Below, piece after piece: positions 33,115-42,001 of a stretch of DNA of 64,000 nucleotides. Position numbers and translations under genes: made by a program. Every line of letters begins with the position of its first letter. The first letter of the stretch is position 1. This DNA is from G963665925 sp050596425. GTDB taxonomy: Bacteria > Bacillota > Clostridia > Peptostreptococcales > Acidaminobacteraceae. The stretch spans positions 3,782,001-3,846,000 of the forward strand of contig NZ_CP192292.1 in assembly GCF_050596425.1 (NCBI RefSeq). The letters run 5' to 3'. The notes under the pieces are model-generated. The model was not told the origin of the DNA, ran no database searches, and saw only the letters and a list, made by a program, of their open reading frames with translations.

Positions 33115-33978
33115 CTACAAGACTTTTGCTACATGTTCGAATATTAGACTTGGTATGTCTGTTTCGGATGTCAGACAAATTGTTCGAAAGCCTGGAATAG
33201 CATTCACTTCGCAGATTGTTGGTCCTTCCAGACTTTCCAGTAAGTCAATGCCTGCGAAGTCAAGCTCTAAAGCTTTTGCTGCCGCAAGAGACAGATCTTT
33301 CATTTCTTCAGTAATGGCAACAGCACGTGCCGCACCGCCTTGGTGAAAATTCGACTTGAAGTCTCCCTCTGAAACCCGTCGCACCGCCGCAACCACTTGA
33401 CCACCAATAACATGTACTCGAATATCAGTGCCCGCACTTTCTGATACAAACCTTTGATAGAGGACGCTTTGTCCCTTTAATTGCTTTAAAGCCTTATCAT
33501 AACTTTCAGGCCCTTCCACCAAGTAAACATCTTCTCCCTTTGATCCCAAGAGCCCCTTGACAACGAAGGTACTTCCCAAAATTGAAAGGATGTCACTATA
33601 GGTTCGCGGGGTCGAAGTCCACAAGGTATCTGGAGACCGTAAGCCTTTTTTGCAAAGGACCTGATGGGTTTGCCACTTGTCCTGAGAGATGGCCATGGCA
33701 GTCGGCTTGTTGAACACCGGCACACCTGACGACTCTAGATGTCTTGCCAAATCAAGTCCATAGCTTCTCATAACAGCAAAATCTGGCTTAGCCAGTTCTT
33801 TTCCATTTAAGAGGAAAACAGCTTGTTCTCCAGACGTCAGCAAGTCGAAATCCTCTTCAAATAACACTTCAACATTCATGTCATACTTAGAAGCTGATTC
33901 TACCATCCAATCAAAAGCATTATTTCCAAACTTTGATGACAGTGTTTCTTTAGAATAAATGACCCATCCCTTTTTCAT
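33115..33978 (-). CDS. RimK-like ATP-grasp ligase
   Basis: 287-residue ATP-grasp enzyme that should join an amino acid to a carboxylate through an acyl phosphate. After an N-terminal pre-ATP domain (about 1-95), the RimK pattern appears: VPVFNKPTAMAISQDKWQTH, FVVKGLLGSKGEDVYLVEG with the ATP-binding Lys and glycine loop, VLYQRFV, DIRVHVIGGQVVAAVRR, FAGIDLLES and the Mg-binding CEVNAIPGFR (Glu, Asn). Its ATG overlaps the Mur-type ligase stop (ATGA), so the two are coupled and likely act on the same molecule. Relatives add glutamate to ribosomal protein S6, to tetrahydrosarcinapterin or to lysine-biosynthesis carrier proteins; the substrate here is unknown. Confidence 0.85.
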   Translation of the reverse strand: MKKGWVIYSKETLSSKFGNNAFDWMVESASKYDMNVEVLFEEDFDLLTSGEQAVFLLNGKELAKPDFAVMRSYGLDLARHLESSGVPVFNKPTAMAISQDKWQTHQVLCKKGLRSPDTLWTSTPRTYSDILSILGSTFVVKGLLGSKGEDVYLVEGPESYDKALKQLKGQSVLYQRFVSESAGTDIRVHVIGGQVVAAVRRVSEGDFKSNFHQGGAARAVAITEEMKDLSLAAAKALELDFAGIDLLESLEGPTICEVNAIPGFRTICLTSETDIPSLIFEHVAKVL

Positions 33979-35273
33979 ATAATACCCCTACGTGCTAATT
34001 CTGTTTTCACCTGTCCAATGTAAATCTGTGTCCCAACAATGTAGATTTCCCCCTGTTCGGGTAGATCATTTAAGGCTTGATCTATAGCCTCTTGCAAGTT
34101 AGGAATATGGTAGACATTCTGACCCCTTTGCCGCATGTTTCGGACCAAATGAGCCTGTATGCCACTAAAGGGAAGATGACACTTGGCCGGCTCACTTAAA
34201 AACGTTACAGCCGACTTTTGACTAAGGATTTCAACGACTTCCTCATAAGCCTTATTGTCAGGAATACCTATTATAGACCGAATGTGTTTTTTGGTGTTCA
34301 TTGCCTTTGCAATTTCCTTAGCACAAACAGGATGGATGCAACCATCTAAATATATAGTTGGATCACTTGATACCTTTTCAATACACCCTGCAAAGCGAAA
34401 GGACTTTATAGCCTGAAGGGCCCTGTTATGTGAAAACTTGTCCTTTAAAATATACTTAGCCGCCGTATATGCTAGATTTGCATTTTCCTTGTTGTAGGCT
34501 TGACCAACAGACTTATCAATTTCAGGATGCATTTGACTGGCGATGACAAGATCTACGCCATTTTTTCTCGCCTGATTTTCTAATACATTCAGAACTTCAG
34601 GCTTTTGCACCGCAGAAAAAACGTACTCTTGCCCCTTTGAAATAATCCCTGCCTTGTGCCAGGCCACCTCTTCGATGTTTCGTCCCAGATTGGGCAAGTG
34701 TTCATCAAATACTATATTAATAAGAGCGTAGTCAGACTCAGCCACAGCCACGTCATCAAAGCGTGCCCCACGGCCACATTCAAGGATATTGTAGCTTGTC
34801 GCCTCATTTTTAAAATGTACAAGGGCCATACATAAACCATTTCCCATTGGGCTTATATACTCACCAAGCTCTAAGGATTCATCTAGGGCCATGCTAATAG
34901 GCTGCACTTGCAGAGCCGCTTCTATTAGGGCATGGTCAGAAATCATTTTGCCATTGACACGAATTCGTTCATTATAAACATGCAGATGAGGGCTTGTAAA
35001 AAGTCCTGTTTTTTCTCCATGCGCCCTTAAAATTAACTCAAGCAATCGGCTGACACTGCCCTTGCCCTTACTGCCTGTGACCAGAATGTTCGTCATCCCT
35101 TGATCAGGCTTGTCCAGGGCCTTAAGCATTTCAGATGTTAGGTCCGGTCGACGTGTGTTGCGATCATCTTCCGGATGGGATCCATCAAGAATCTTTGATG
35201 GGCTTGTCTCAACTTTTGTGCGCTTAAAGTAAGATCCATAAACAAAATCCATGACATCTTTAACGGAAGTCAT
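33975..35273 (-). CDS. FolC/Mur-type amide ligase paralogue
   Basis: 432-residue member of the Mur ligase superfamily, closest in pattern to folylpolyglutamate synthase but clearly different from the neighbouring folC. P-loop GSKGKGS (67-73) replaces the usual G-T-N-G-K-G-S; ILECGRGARFDDVAV and INIVFDEHLPNLG with WHKAGIISKG correspond to the FolC metal and carbamyl-lysine regions. The folate-binding loop is not recognisable, and there is an extra charged N-terminal stretch (about 15-60). AGGAGG lies nine bases before the ATG at 35273 (a GTG at 35276 is equally possible). It sits between folC and the ATP-grasp gene and overlaps both. Substrate unknown. Confidence 0.8.
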   Translation of the reverse strand: MTSVKDVMDFVYGSYFKRTKVETSPSKILDGSHPEDDRNTRRPDLTSEMLKALDKPDQGMTNILVTGSKGKGSVSRLLELILRAHGEKTGLFTSPHLHVYNERIRVNGKMISDHALIEAALQVQPISMALDESLELGEYISPMGNGLCMALVHFKNEATSYNILECGRGARFDDVAVAESDYALINIVFDEHLPNLGRNIEEVAWHKAGIISKGQEYVFSAVQKPEVLNVLENQARKNGVDLVIASQMHPEIDKSVGQAYNKENANLAYTAAKYILKDKFSHNRALQAIKSFRFAGCIEKVSSDPTIYLDGCIHPVCAKEIAKAMNTKKHIRSIIGIPDNKAYEEVVEILSQKSAVTFLSEPAKCHLPFSGIQAHLVRNMRQRGQNVYHIPNLQEAIDQALNDLPEQGEIYIVGTQIYIGQVKTELARRGII

Positions 35274-36552
35274 CACTTAGAACCTCCTGACGGATTTGTC
35301 CGACAAGATAAAAAGAACCAAACGCCAGTATGAGTTCAGAAGAGTCTGTTAACTCAAGAGCCACTTTTAAAGCCTTTGAAGGATTTTTTTCCACCACTGT
35401 ATCGACACCTAAACTTTTTAACTTATGATCCAGGGCCTCAGCCGATAGTTTCCGATCATTATGGGGTTCTGTCACGATGACTTTTCCTAGGTAGGCCTTC
35501 ATAATACCAAGAACTTCATCAACATCCTTGTCTCCAAGCATCCCCAAGATAACAGTTGGCATTTTGCCCTTAGGGAGAATATCGTCAAGAGATTTTGCCA
35601 GCGCCCTAGCTCCGTGTGGATTATGCGCTCCATCCAGTATGATTTTAGGGCTTGTATCTAAAACTTCAAGTCGGCATGGCCATTTGGTTGCTTCGAGACC
35701 TTTCATAATGGCCTCTTCTGGGATGTGCTTGTCATACTCCCGATTTATTAGCTCCACAGCCGTCATGGCCACCACCGCATTCTGAGCCTGGTGCTTGCCA
35801 ATCATGGAAATTCTGTAGGGATGGACACCCAATGTAAAAACAGTCCCTTCAAGAGACATTTCCACCACTTCAACCAAGTCCACTGGGGCGACAATCATAC
35901 TTGCAGACCTTTGCTCTGCAAGTTTTTTTAAAACCTCTGAGGCTTCACGTTCTTGAGGGTGAATAACAAGGGGAACATTGTCCTTAATAATGCCGCCCTT
36001 TTCAAATGCAACTTTTTCCAGTGTGTCCCCTAGAATATTGACATGGTCAAGAGCAATTGGTGTTATCACTGAAACAAGGGGCTTGTCAACCACATTGGTT
36101 GCATCCAGCCTCCCCCCCAGTCCAACTTCAAGTACAACAAAGTCAACCATATGTCTTTTAAAGTGAAGGAAGGCCATGGCTGTGAATATTTCAAACTCTG
36201 TATTGGGATCAAATCCCTCTTCTACAAGCGCATCCACGGCTTTTTTTACCTCTGATGTCACTGCTGTAAAATCTTTTTGGTCAACGAGGCCATTGTTAAT
36301 CTGTATGCGTTCTTCCAGGGCATAAAGGCTGGGTGAGGTATAAAACCCCACCCGGTAGCCTGCATGCATAAGAATGCTTTTGATATAACTGGCCGTTGAC
36401 CCTTTGCCATTGGTGCCTGCAATGTGTATAACATTTAGGTCATCCTGCGGATTCCCAAGTTTTGCTAACAGTCTTTTAATCGCATCAAGCCCAGGCTTAA
36501 TGCCAAACTTTTCTGTGCTCTCAATAAACTTTATCGCTTCAGCATAGGTCAC
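35260..36552 (-). CDS. folC: folylpolyglutamate synthase / dihydrofolate synthase
   Basis: Cytoplasmic ligase of 430 residues that adds glutamates to folates. P-loop GTNGKGST near residue 48, the folate-proximal loop GFYTSPSLYALEERIQING, DFVVLEVGLGGRLDATNVVD with metal-binding residues, PIALDHVNILGDTLEKVAFE and KGGIIK with the carbamylated lysine, and the C-terminal ILDGAHNPHGARAL all match FolC. The frame opens at a TTG (36558), but AGGTG lies seven bases before the GTG at 36552, which I use. It follows valS by about ten bases; its ribosome site overlaps the valS end. Confidence 0.93.
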   Translation of the reverse strand: MTYAEAIKFIESTEKFGIKPGLDAIKRLLAKLGNPQDDLNVIHIAGTNGKGSTASYIKSILMHAGYRVGFYTSPSLYALEERIQINNGLVDQKDFTAVTSEVKKAVDALVEEGFDPNTEFEIFTAMAFLHFKRHMVDFVVLEVGLGGRLDATNVVDKPLVSVITPIALDHVNILGDTLEKVAFEKGGIIKDNVPLVIHPQEREASEVLKKLAEQRSASMIVAPVDLVEVVEMSLEGTVFTLGVHPYRISMIGKHQAQNAVVAMTAVELINREYDKHIPEEAIMKGLEATKWPCRLEVLDTSPKIILDGAHNPHGARALAKSLDDILPKGKMPTVILGMLGDKDVDEVLGIMKAYLGKVIVTEPHNDRKLSAEALDHKLKSLGVDTVVEKNPSKALKVALELTDSSELILAFGSFYLVGQIRQEVLSDDFR

Positions 36553-36562
36553 GGTCAATCAC

Positions 36563-39214
36563 CTACTTGATCTTTGCTTGCATTGACTCAATTCTGTCAA
36601 GAACCGTCTTAAGCATGTCTTCATATTTGTCTTTTTTATCGCGTTCCTCTTGAACAAGGTGGTCTGGAGCTTTTGCAAGGAAACCCTGATTGTTTAGCTT
36701 TTTATTGACACGGTCCACTTCTTTTTCAAGTTTTGCCTTTTCCTTATTCAGTCTGTCAAGTTCTTTGTCAAAGTCAATAAGTTCTTCAAGTGGCAAGAAT
36801 ATTTCCCCACCGTCTACCACAACTGAAACCGCATCTTCAGGAACTGCAGATTTATCTGAAACCGCTTCGACTTCTGATGCTGATGCCAAGGACTGTAGGT
36901 ATGCCGCATTTTCAATCAGCAGATCACTAACCTTCTTTTCTGCAACAATGATCAGCTTGGCTTTGCGAGATGGCGCAACATCCATTTCAGCACGAACGTT
37001 TCTAATATTCTTAATGGCATTCATGATGCGTTCCATCTGCTCTTCCGCTTCAGCATTAGCACGCGCTTGGTCAAACTCAGGCCAATCCATAGCAATCACA
37101 CGGCCTTCAGCCCCTGGAATGTGATCCCAAATTTCTTCAGTGATGAATGGCATAAATGGGTGTAGCATTTTAAGGGTCTGCTTGAGTACAGTAACAAGAA
37201 CCTTCTGCACTGTTGCTTTGGCTTCAGCGTCTTCACCATAAAGTCTCTTCTTAGCCAATTCGATGTACCAGTCACAGTATTCATTCCATACAAAATCATA
37301 AATCTTGGTTGCTGCCAGTCCCAGTTCATATTTTTCCATGTTTACAGTGATGTCTTTTGCCACTGTGTTCATGCGTGAAAGAATCCACTTATCAGACAGT
37401 TCCAGTTCTTCTGAACCATCAAGATCCATGGCCTCATCTTCCAGTCCCATAAGAACAAATCGAGAGGCATTCCAGAGCTTGTTGGCAAAATTACGGCTTG
37501 CTTCAACACGCTCAGTTTGGTAACGCATGTCATTGCCTGGTGAGTTGCCTGTCATAAGCATAAAACGAAGGGCATCTGCGCCATACTGGTCAATCACTTC
37601 AAGAGGATCAACACCATTGTTGAGGGATTTAGACATTTTTCTGCCATCTTCCGCACGAACAATACCATGAATGAACACATCATCAAATGGCACTTCACCC
37701 ATTTGCTCAATGCCACTGAACATCATCCTAACAACCCAGAAGAAGATAATGTCATAACCTGTTACAAGAACGTTTGTCGGATAGAAGTAATCAAGTTCAG
37801 GCGTTTTTTCTGGCCATCCAAGTGTTGAAAAAGGCCATAGAGCAGAACTAAACCATGTGTCCAGAACATCCTCATCTTGCTTAAGGTTGGCTGATCCACA
37901 AGAACAGCTTGTTGGCTCTTCTCTATCAACGATCATCTGACCACAGTCTTCACAGTACCAAGCAGGAATTCTGTGACCCCACCATAGTTGTCGTGAAATG
38001 CACCAGTCTCTGATGTTTTCTAGCCAGTGGTTGTAAATTTTAACAAAACGCTCTGGAACAAATTTCGTATCACCATCTCGAACCGCTTTCAGTGCTGGTT
38101 CAGCCATTTTTTCCATAGCCACGAACCACTGGTCTGAAAGTCTCGGCTCAATAACTGTGCTACAACGGTAGCATGTGCCTACTGCATGGTCATGGTCTTT
38201 AATATTGATAAGGTGACCCATTTCTTTCAGGTCTTCAACAAGGGCTTTACGACATTCATAACGGTCCATGCCCTCATATTTTCCAGCCAGTTTATTCATA
38301 GTGGCATTTTCATTCATAACCGTGATCTGTTCCAGGTCATGACGTTGTCCGATTTCAAAGTCATTCGGGTCATGGGCAGGTGTTACTTTTAGGGCACCTG
38401 TGCCTTTTTCCATATCAACGTATGAATCACCTACGATTGGAATTTCACGGTTTACGATTGGAAGAATCGCCGTTTTACCAACGAGGTGCTTGTATCTTTC
38501 GTCATCTGGGTGAACAGCAATCGCTGTATCACCAAGCATTGTTTCAGGACGTGTCGTCGCAATTTCAAGGAATTCATCAGAATCCTTAACATTGTATTTT
38601 ATGTGCCAGAAATGACCCACTTTGTCCTCATGCTCAACTTCGGCATCCGATAGAGTTGTCATACAATCTGGGCACCAGTTGATGAGGCGGTAACCCTTGT
38701 AAATAAGGCCTTTTTCATAGAGGCGAATGAACACTTCTGTTACAGCCTTATTGCAACCTTCATCCATAGTGAACCTTTCACGGTCCCAGTCACATGAGTT
38801 GCCGAGCTTTTGCATTTGCTTTGTAATACGTCTGCCGTATTCATCTCTCCATGCCCAAGCACGTTTAAGGAATTCTTCTCGACCCAAGTCTTCTTTGGAA
38901 AGACCTTCATCCGCACGGATTTTATCAACAACTTTTACTTCAGTTGCAATGGATGCATGGTCTGTACCTGGCAGCCATAGTGCCTCATATCCCTGCATAC
39001 GTTTCCATCTGATAAGAACATCTTGTAGTGTATGGTCAAGGGCATGACCCATATGCAGCTGTCCTGTAATATTTGGTGGCGGAAGAACAATTGTATATGG
39101 TTCTTTTTCTGGATTTACATTCGCTTTGAAGTGTCCCTCTTTCATCCAGTCCGCGTAAATGCGATCTTCAAAATCATGCGGGTTATAATTTTTGCCCATT
39201 TCTTTTGTAGACAT
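36563..39214 (-). CDS. valS: valyl-tRNA synthetase
   Basis: Class I aminoacyl-tRNA synthetase (883 residues, normal length) charging tRNA-Val. HIGH motif in PPPNITGQLHMGHAL (about residue 45), the editing domain (about 190-340), KMSKS in GRKMSKSLNNGVDP (about 525), the WxxDVLDTWFSS-like segment, an anticodon-binding domain and the C-terminal coiled coil typical of ValRS (from about residue 800). AGGAGG precedes the ATG. It is controlled, together with the preceding acetyltransferase gene, by an upstream T-box leader with a likely valine specifier. Confidence 0.97.
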   Translation of the reverse strand: MSTKEMGKNYNPHDFEDRIYADWMKEGHFKANVNPEKEPYTIVLPPPNITGQLHMGHALDHTLQDVLIRWKRMQGYEALWLPGTDHASIATEVKVVDKIRADEGLSKEDLGREEFLKRAWAWRDEYGRRITKQMQKLGNSCDWDRERFTMDEGCNKAVTEVFIRLYEKGLIYKGYRLINWCPDCMTTLSDAEVEHEDKVGHFWHIKYNVKDSDEFLEIATTRPETMLGDTAIAVHPDDERYKHLVGKTAILPIVNREIPIVGDSYVDMEKGTGALKVTPAHDPNDFEIGQRHDLEQITVMNENATMNKLAGKYEGMDRYECRKALVEDLKEMGHLINIKDHDHAVGTCYRCSTVIEPRLSDQWFVAMEKMAEPALKAVRDGDTKFVPERFVKIYNHWLENIRDWCISRQLWWGHRIPAWYCEDCGQMIVDREEPTSCSCGSANLKQDEDVLDTWFSSALWPFSTLGWPEKTPELDYFYPTNVLVTGYDIIFFWVVRMMFSGIEQMGEVPFDDVFIHGIVRAEDGRKMSKSLNNGVDPLEVIDQYGADALRFMLMTGNSPGNDMRYQTERVEASRNFANKLWNASRFVLMGLEDEAMDLDGSEELELSDKWILSRMNTVAKDITVNMEKYELGLAATKIYDFVWNEYCDWYIELAKKRLYGEDAEAKATVQKVLVTVLKQTLKMLHPFMPFITEEIWDHIPGAEGRVIAMDWPEFDQARANAEAEEQMERIMNAIKNIRNVRAEMDVAPSRKAKLIIVAEKKVSDLLIENAAYLQSLASASEVEAVSDKSAVPEDAVSVVVDGGEIFLPLEELIDFDKELDRLNKEKAKLEKEVDRVNKKLNNQGFLAKAPDHLVQEERDKKDKYEDMLKTVLDRIESMQAKIK

Positions 39215-39243
39215 TTTTTGCCTCCTATATCGTCTTCGGGGTA

Positions 39244-39759
39244 TTATTTAAAGTCTCTCAATTGCTTGGCTACTTTAATTCTTGACATCATTATTTCATC
39301 GCAGTACCTTCCACCACGTATGATACTCATTCGTTTCACACCTTCTTTGACAAAGCCTAGACTTTCATAAAGCGAACGGGCCTTCTTATTGTCTTCGATA
39401 ACGCCCAGTTCAATACGGACAAGCATGAGCCAGTTGTCTGCAATATCGATAAGCGCTTCCATAAGTTTTCGCCCAACACCCTTGCTCTGAAAATCTCTAT
39501 GAACTGAAATGCCAATGGATCCAGTGTGATTCATTCTGGGATGTGTGCTCTGCATGAGGCTGGCCATACCGACGACTTTTCCATCTACCTCTGCTACAAG
39601 CATATGATTGTTTCTATCTAGGTTTTGCAAGAACTGAACGTTCCGTGACACCGGCTCAGAAATAAGACCAAGTGTGTTTTCACGGACACCGTCCATGCGC
39701 CTGATTTCGTTGATGGCGCTTGCATCGTCTACATTCGGCGGACGAATTATGACTTCCAT
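39244..39759 (-). CDS. GNAT acetyltransferase, YhhY/AaaT-like
   Basis: 171-residue acetyltransferase. The segment DNWLMLVRIELGVIEDNKKA and the ending ENKKARSLYESLGF-like pattern strongly resemble E. coli YhhY (AaaT), which N-acetylates amino acids such as phenylalanine and methionine. The acetyl-CoA loop is FQSKGVGRKLM. The frame opens at 39792, but GAGGAGG lies six bases before the ATG at 39759 (MEVIIRPPN). It is the first gene after the T-box, 29 bases ahead of valS, so its expression should follow uncharged tRNA-Val. Substrate could be valine or another amino acid, which is inference. Confidence 0.85.
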   Translation of the reverse strand: MEVIIRPPNVDDASAINEIRRMDGVRENTLGLISEPVSRNVQFLQNLDRNNHMLVAEVDGKVVGMASLMQSTHPRMNHTGSIGISVHRDFQSKGVGRKLMEALIDIADNWLMLVRIELGVIEDNKKARSLYESLGFVKEGVKRMSIIRGGRYCDEIMMSRIKVAKQLRDFK

Positions 39760-39864
39760 ATGTACCCTCCTCACCTCTAAATTTAATGACATAAGTGTTT
39801 ATGAAATTTTCTCTTTCAATGTCATTTTTCGATTTCATTATTATTGGGCTATGAAACTTATTAA

Positions 39865-39983
39865 GCTATGAAATTTTTCTCAGATCAAGGCGTGCAACTT
39901 TGGATTGCGAGGGAGCCTACCTTCTTAGTACGTGACTTCGCAAGACAATGTGTACAACGATGACATGGGGAAAATTTCGACGC
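39865..39983. repeat. 119-bp intergenic repeat, copy 1
   Basis: Begins GCTATGAAATTTTT and ends AAAATTTCGACGC. Copy 2 (39998-40113) is nearly identical apart from a 3-base deletion and a few changes. Each copy has near-symmetric ends (GAAATTTTT...AAAATTTC) and inner TTGCGA/TCGCAA arms, so it can fold into one long hairpin. A fragment of a third copy (GCTATGAAA) begins at 39848. It lies in the 5' untranslated region between T-box and acetyltransferase gene. Confidence 0.85.
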
Positions 39984-39997
39984 TTTTATTCTATTTG

Positions 39998-40113
39998 GCT
40001 ATGAAATTTTTCCCAGATCAAGGCGTACAACTTTGGATTGCGAGGGAGCCTACCTTAGTACGTGACTTCGCAAGACAATGTGTACAACGATGATATGGGG
40101 AAAATTACGACGC
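39998..40113. repeat. 116-bp intergenic repeat, copy 2
   Basis: Second direct copy of the element at 39865-39983, 133 bases start to start. It looks like a dispersed palindromic element (REP- or MITE-like) that duplicated in tandem. No coding potential. Confidence 0.85.
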
Positions 40114-40128
40114 CAAATGATGCCAAAT

Positions 40129-40402
40129 AAAAAAACTCCCTCCCTTTGCTTAATTTCAAAAAGAATAAGCAACAAGGACGAAGTTAACATCGCGGTACCA
40201 CCTTGATTCCAGTTTTCAGACTGGCTCTCAATCAATTTATAACGGAATTACCCGACTCTAACTACTTACACTGGCTTTCGAAAGAGTGTCTCAGAAGCTA
40301 CATTCAATGTACCCATACACAGGAAACCTTTCAGCCGGTGAATTTCCCTCTCTCTGGTGCGGTCTGCATTTACTCCTCTTCTTCATAGACTTTCATATGA
40401 AC
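40129..40402 (-). promoter_or_regulatory. T-box leader, probable valine specifier
   Basis: Minus-strand T-box riboswitch. The conserved T-box AAGGTGGTACCGCG lies at 40204-40191, followed by a terminator stem (TTGCTTA / TAAGCAA with flanking pairs) and seven T (40135-40129). In stem I the 5' side AGTA and AATG face CATT and GAATGTAG; between the helices AATG/CATT and GAAG/CTTC the specifier loop reads GAAT-GTA-G, so GTA (Val) is the likely specifier. GGCTGAAAGG is the distal stem I loop region. It should switch on the acetyltransferase-valS-folC operon when tRNA-Val is uncharged. Confidence 0.9.
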
Positions 40403-40408
40403 GTCTTA

Positions 40409-40437
40409 ATTATATAGCCGTGAATGATGCGTGTCAA
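40409..40437 (-). promoter_or_regulatory. consensus sigma-A promoter of the T-box operon
   Basis: TTGACA (40437-40432), 17 bases, TATAAT (40414-40409): a perfect match. Transcription should begin near 40402, just ahead of T-box stem I. Confidence 0.9.
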
Positions 40438-40439
40438 GA

Positions 40440-40790
40440 TTATCTGAGAACATGCATGGAGTAGCGTCTCTCCAGATAAGTGACCAGTTCATGAACCATG
40501 TCTCTATACTTGTGATTAAGTATACTCCACTCATGCTGGTAATTGGCATAAATCATTCGTTTAATGCTTAACGACGGCAAGTATGGGTTGCCCTCCACAT
40601 CATAATTGTCCTTGTAAAGGCATAGGCGGGTCACTTTGCCATCTCCCTTTGAAAGGGTGTCTGGATTGATTCCAAACTCAACCACATCCGCCTGAACAAT
40701 GGCAAACCAAGAAAAATCATCTATAGATCCTTCCACAAACCCTTGATTTTTTGTCGTGTTAAGTATTTCAATCTTATATTTATACGTCAT
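40440..40790 (-). CDS. hypothetical protein, 116 residues
   Basis: I do not recognise this protein. It is soluble, mixed alpha/beta, with IDDFSWFAIVQADVVEFG and KVTRLCLYKDNYDVEGNPYL as the most conserved-looking segments and a helical, basic C-terminus (YLERRYSMHVLR). The frame opens at 40820; AGGGTGG lies eight bases before the ATG at 40790 (MTYKYKIEI). Its stop lies three bases before the T-box promoter, so it is separate from the valS operon unless read through. A terminator of the Lia-like operon lies upstream. Confidence 0.65.
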   Translation of the reverse strand: MTYKYKIEILNTTKNQGFVEGSIDDFSWFAIVQADVVEFGINPDTLSKGDGKVTRLCLYKDNYDVEGNPYLPSLSIKRMIYANYQHEWSILNHKYRDMVHELVTYLERRYSMHVLR

Positions 40791-40905
40791 GGGAGCCACC
40801 ACCCTAATCATCTGACACACTCACACAATTTCTGTCTTATCCTATGTATTCCCGATCTTTTTCATTCCTAACTTATAATATTGATTTATTTGCATAAACA
40901 AATGA

Positions 40906-40928
40906 AAGACCACCCTTTGGGTGGTCTT
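40906..40928 (-). terminator. terminator of the LiaF/PspC operon
   Basis: AAGACCACCC (40906-40915) and GGGTGGTCTT (40919-40928) form a perfect 10-bp stem with a 3-base loop; TTCATTTG follows on the minus strand. A second perfect hairpin CTGTCGAC/GTCGACAG (40932-40950) lies just before it. Confidence 0.7.
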
Positions 40929-41056
40929 AGGCTGTCGACAAAGTCGACAGATTAGATTAGCAGCTTGTATAAAACTTCGAAAGACAAGGCGCGGATAAAC
41001 GCCTCAAAGTCTATAAAGCATCAACTTTCACTAACAATCGAAATCCATATGTGCAA

Positions 41057-42001
41057 CTAATACGTGCTTAAAGTAATGTCACCAACACCTGTGTCAATTT
41101 CAATAAAAAGTTTGATGTCACTTTTCTCGAAATCCTCAGACCTGTAAATGTCATCGCTCACTTTTACAAGGCCATTGCTTAGAAAGTTGTTTTCGCTGAC
41201 AAGGCCTTCAATGCTGATTTCGACACCTGCGTCTTCTGGCACATTCAATGAAACTTCCGTTGCACCACAATCAATGTCTGTATAAACCAGGGGTGCGTCT
41301 TCGCTATATGTTATGTCGATATCTCCTGCACCACAGTCAATATCAAGGTTGCGTACATCTAGGTCCTTCAGATCAATCTTAGCATCTATGGCACCTGTGT
41401 TTATATCAATATCCCACTCAACATCTTCTGGCAACTCAATATCGTAATCCATAGGTTGATTGTCGCCCCAATTGAAGAAGAGTTTCTCAATCTGTTCAAA
41501 TTCAATATTGGCTGTTCTCTTTGTGGTTCTACTATAGACCTTTGTTATTTTCTCTGGTATTTCATACTCTACATCATTATCCGATGAACCGCTGATGTAA
41601 AGGCCACCAAATCCCAGATCAAATTTCAGATTGCCCTTTTCTATGTCATCGCTTAGCGCAATTTCACCCTTAGCGGATTCGTAGGACTCCCAGGACTGAT
41701 CGCGCGACACAACTTCTTCACCACTTATCCGTTCTGTCATGCCATTAATGGACATGTTTCCAAACTGGCCATACCATATAAGTATGCCTAAAAATAAAAC
41801 CCAAGTGATAAATGTAATAATGCTCTTATTGTTGAATATCAAGTTCACTCCGGCAACCACAAGAAGCAGTGGCCAAAGATCTATAATTGCATCAATTATG
41901 GAAAAGGATAATATGTTGAATTTGAATAAGAGCCATATAACGCCCACTGTCACTAGGGTCAAACCAAACCCCAAGCGATCATCTTTTGATTTAGAAGCCA
42001 T
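41057..42001 (-). CDS. LiaF-like membrane protein with adhesin-like beta domain
   Basis: 314-residue protein of the LiaF/DUF4097 kind. Four short membrane helices (about residues 10-80: LGFGLTLVTVGVIWLLFKF onward) precede an extracytoplasmic beta-helix region with repeated D-I-x-x-G-A/G-x-x-I segments (IDINTGAIDAKIDL, LDIDCGAGDIDITY, TDIDCGATEVSLNV). LiaF proteins restrain the LiaRS envelope-stress system in Bacillus. The ATG overlaps the stop of the PspC gene (TAATG). No liaRS pair is in the window. Confidence 0.82.
   Translation of the reverse strand: MASKSKDDRLGFGLTLVTVGVIWLLFKFNILSFSIIDAIIDLWPLLLVVAGVNLIFNNKSIITFITWVLFLGILIWYGQFGNMSINGMTERISGEEVVSRDQSWESYESAKGEIALSDDIEKGNLKFDLGFGGLYISGSSDNDVEYEIPEKITKVYSRTTKRTANIEFEQIEKLFFNWGDNQPMDYDIELPEDVEWDIDINTGAIDAKIDLKDLDVRNLDIDCGAGDIDITYSEDAPLVYTDIDCGATEVSLNVPEDAGVEISIEGLVSENNFLSNGLVKVSDDIYRSEDFEKSDIKLFIEIDTGVGDITLSTY

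Noticed and set aside
36690..37124. Long antisense open frame (144 codons) inside valS
   Set aside because: Ser-rich composition mirrors the codon pattern of valS on the other strand; no ribosome site.
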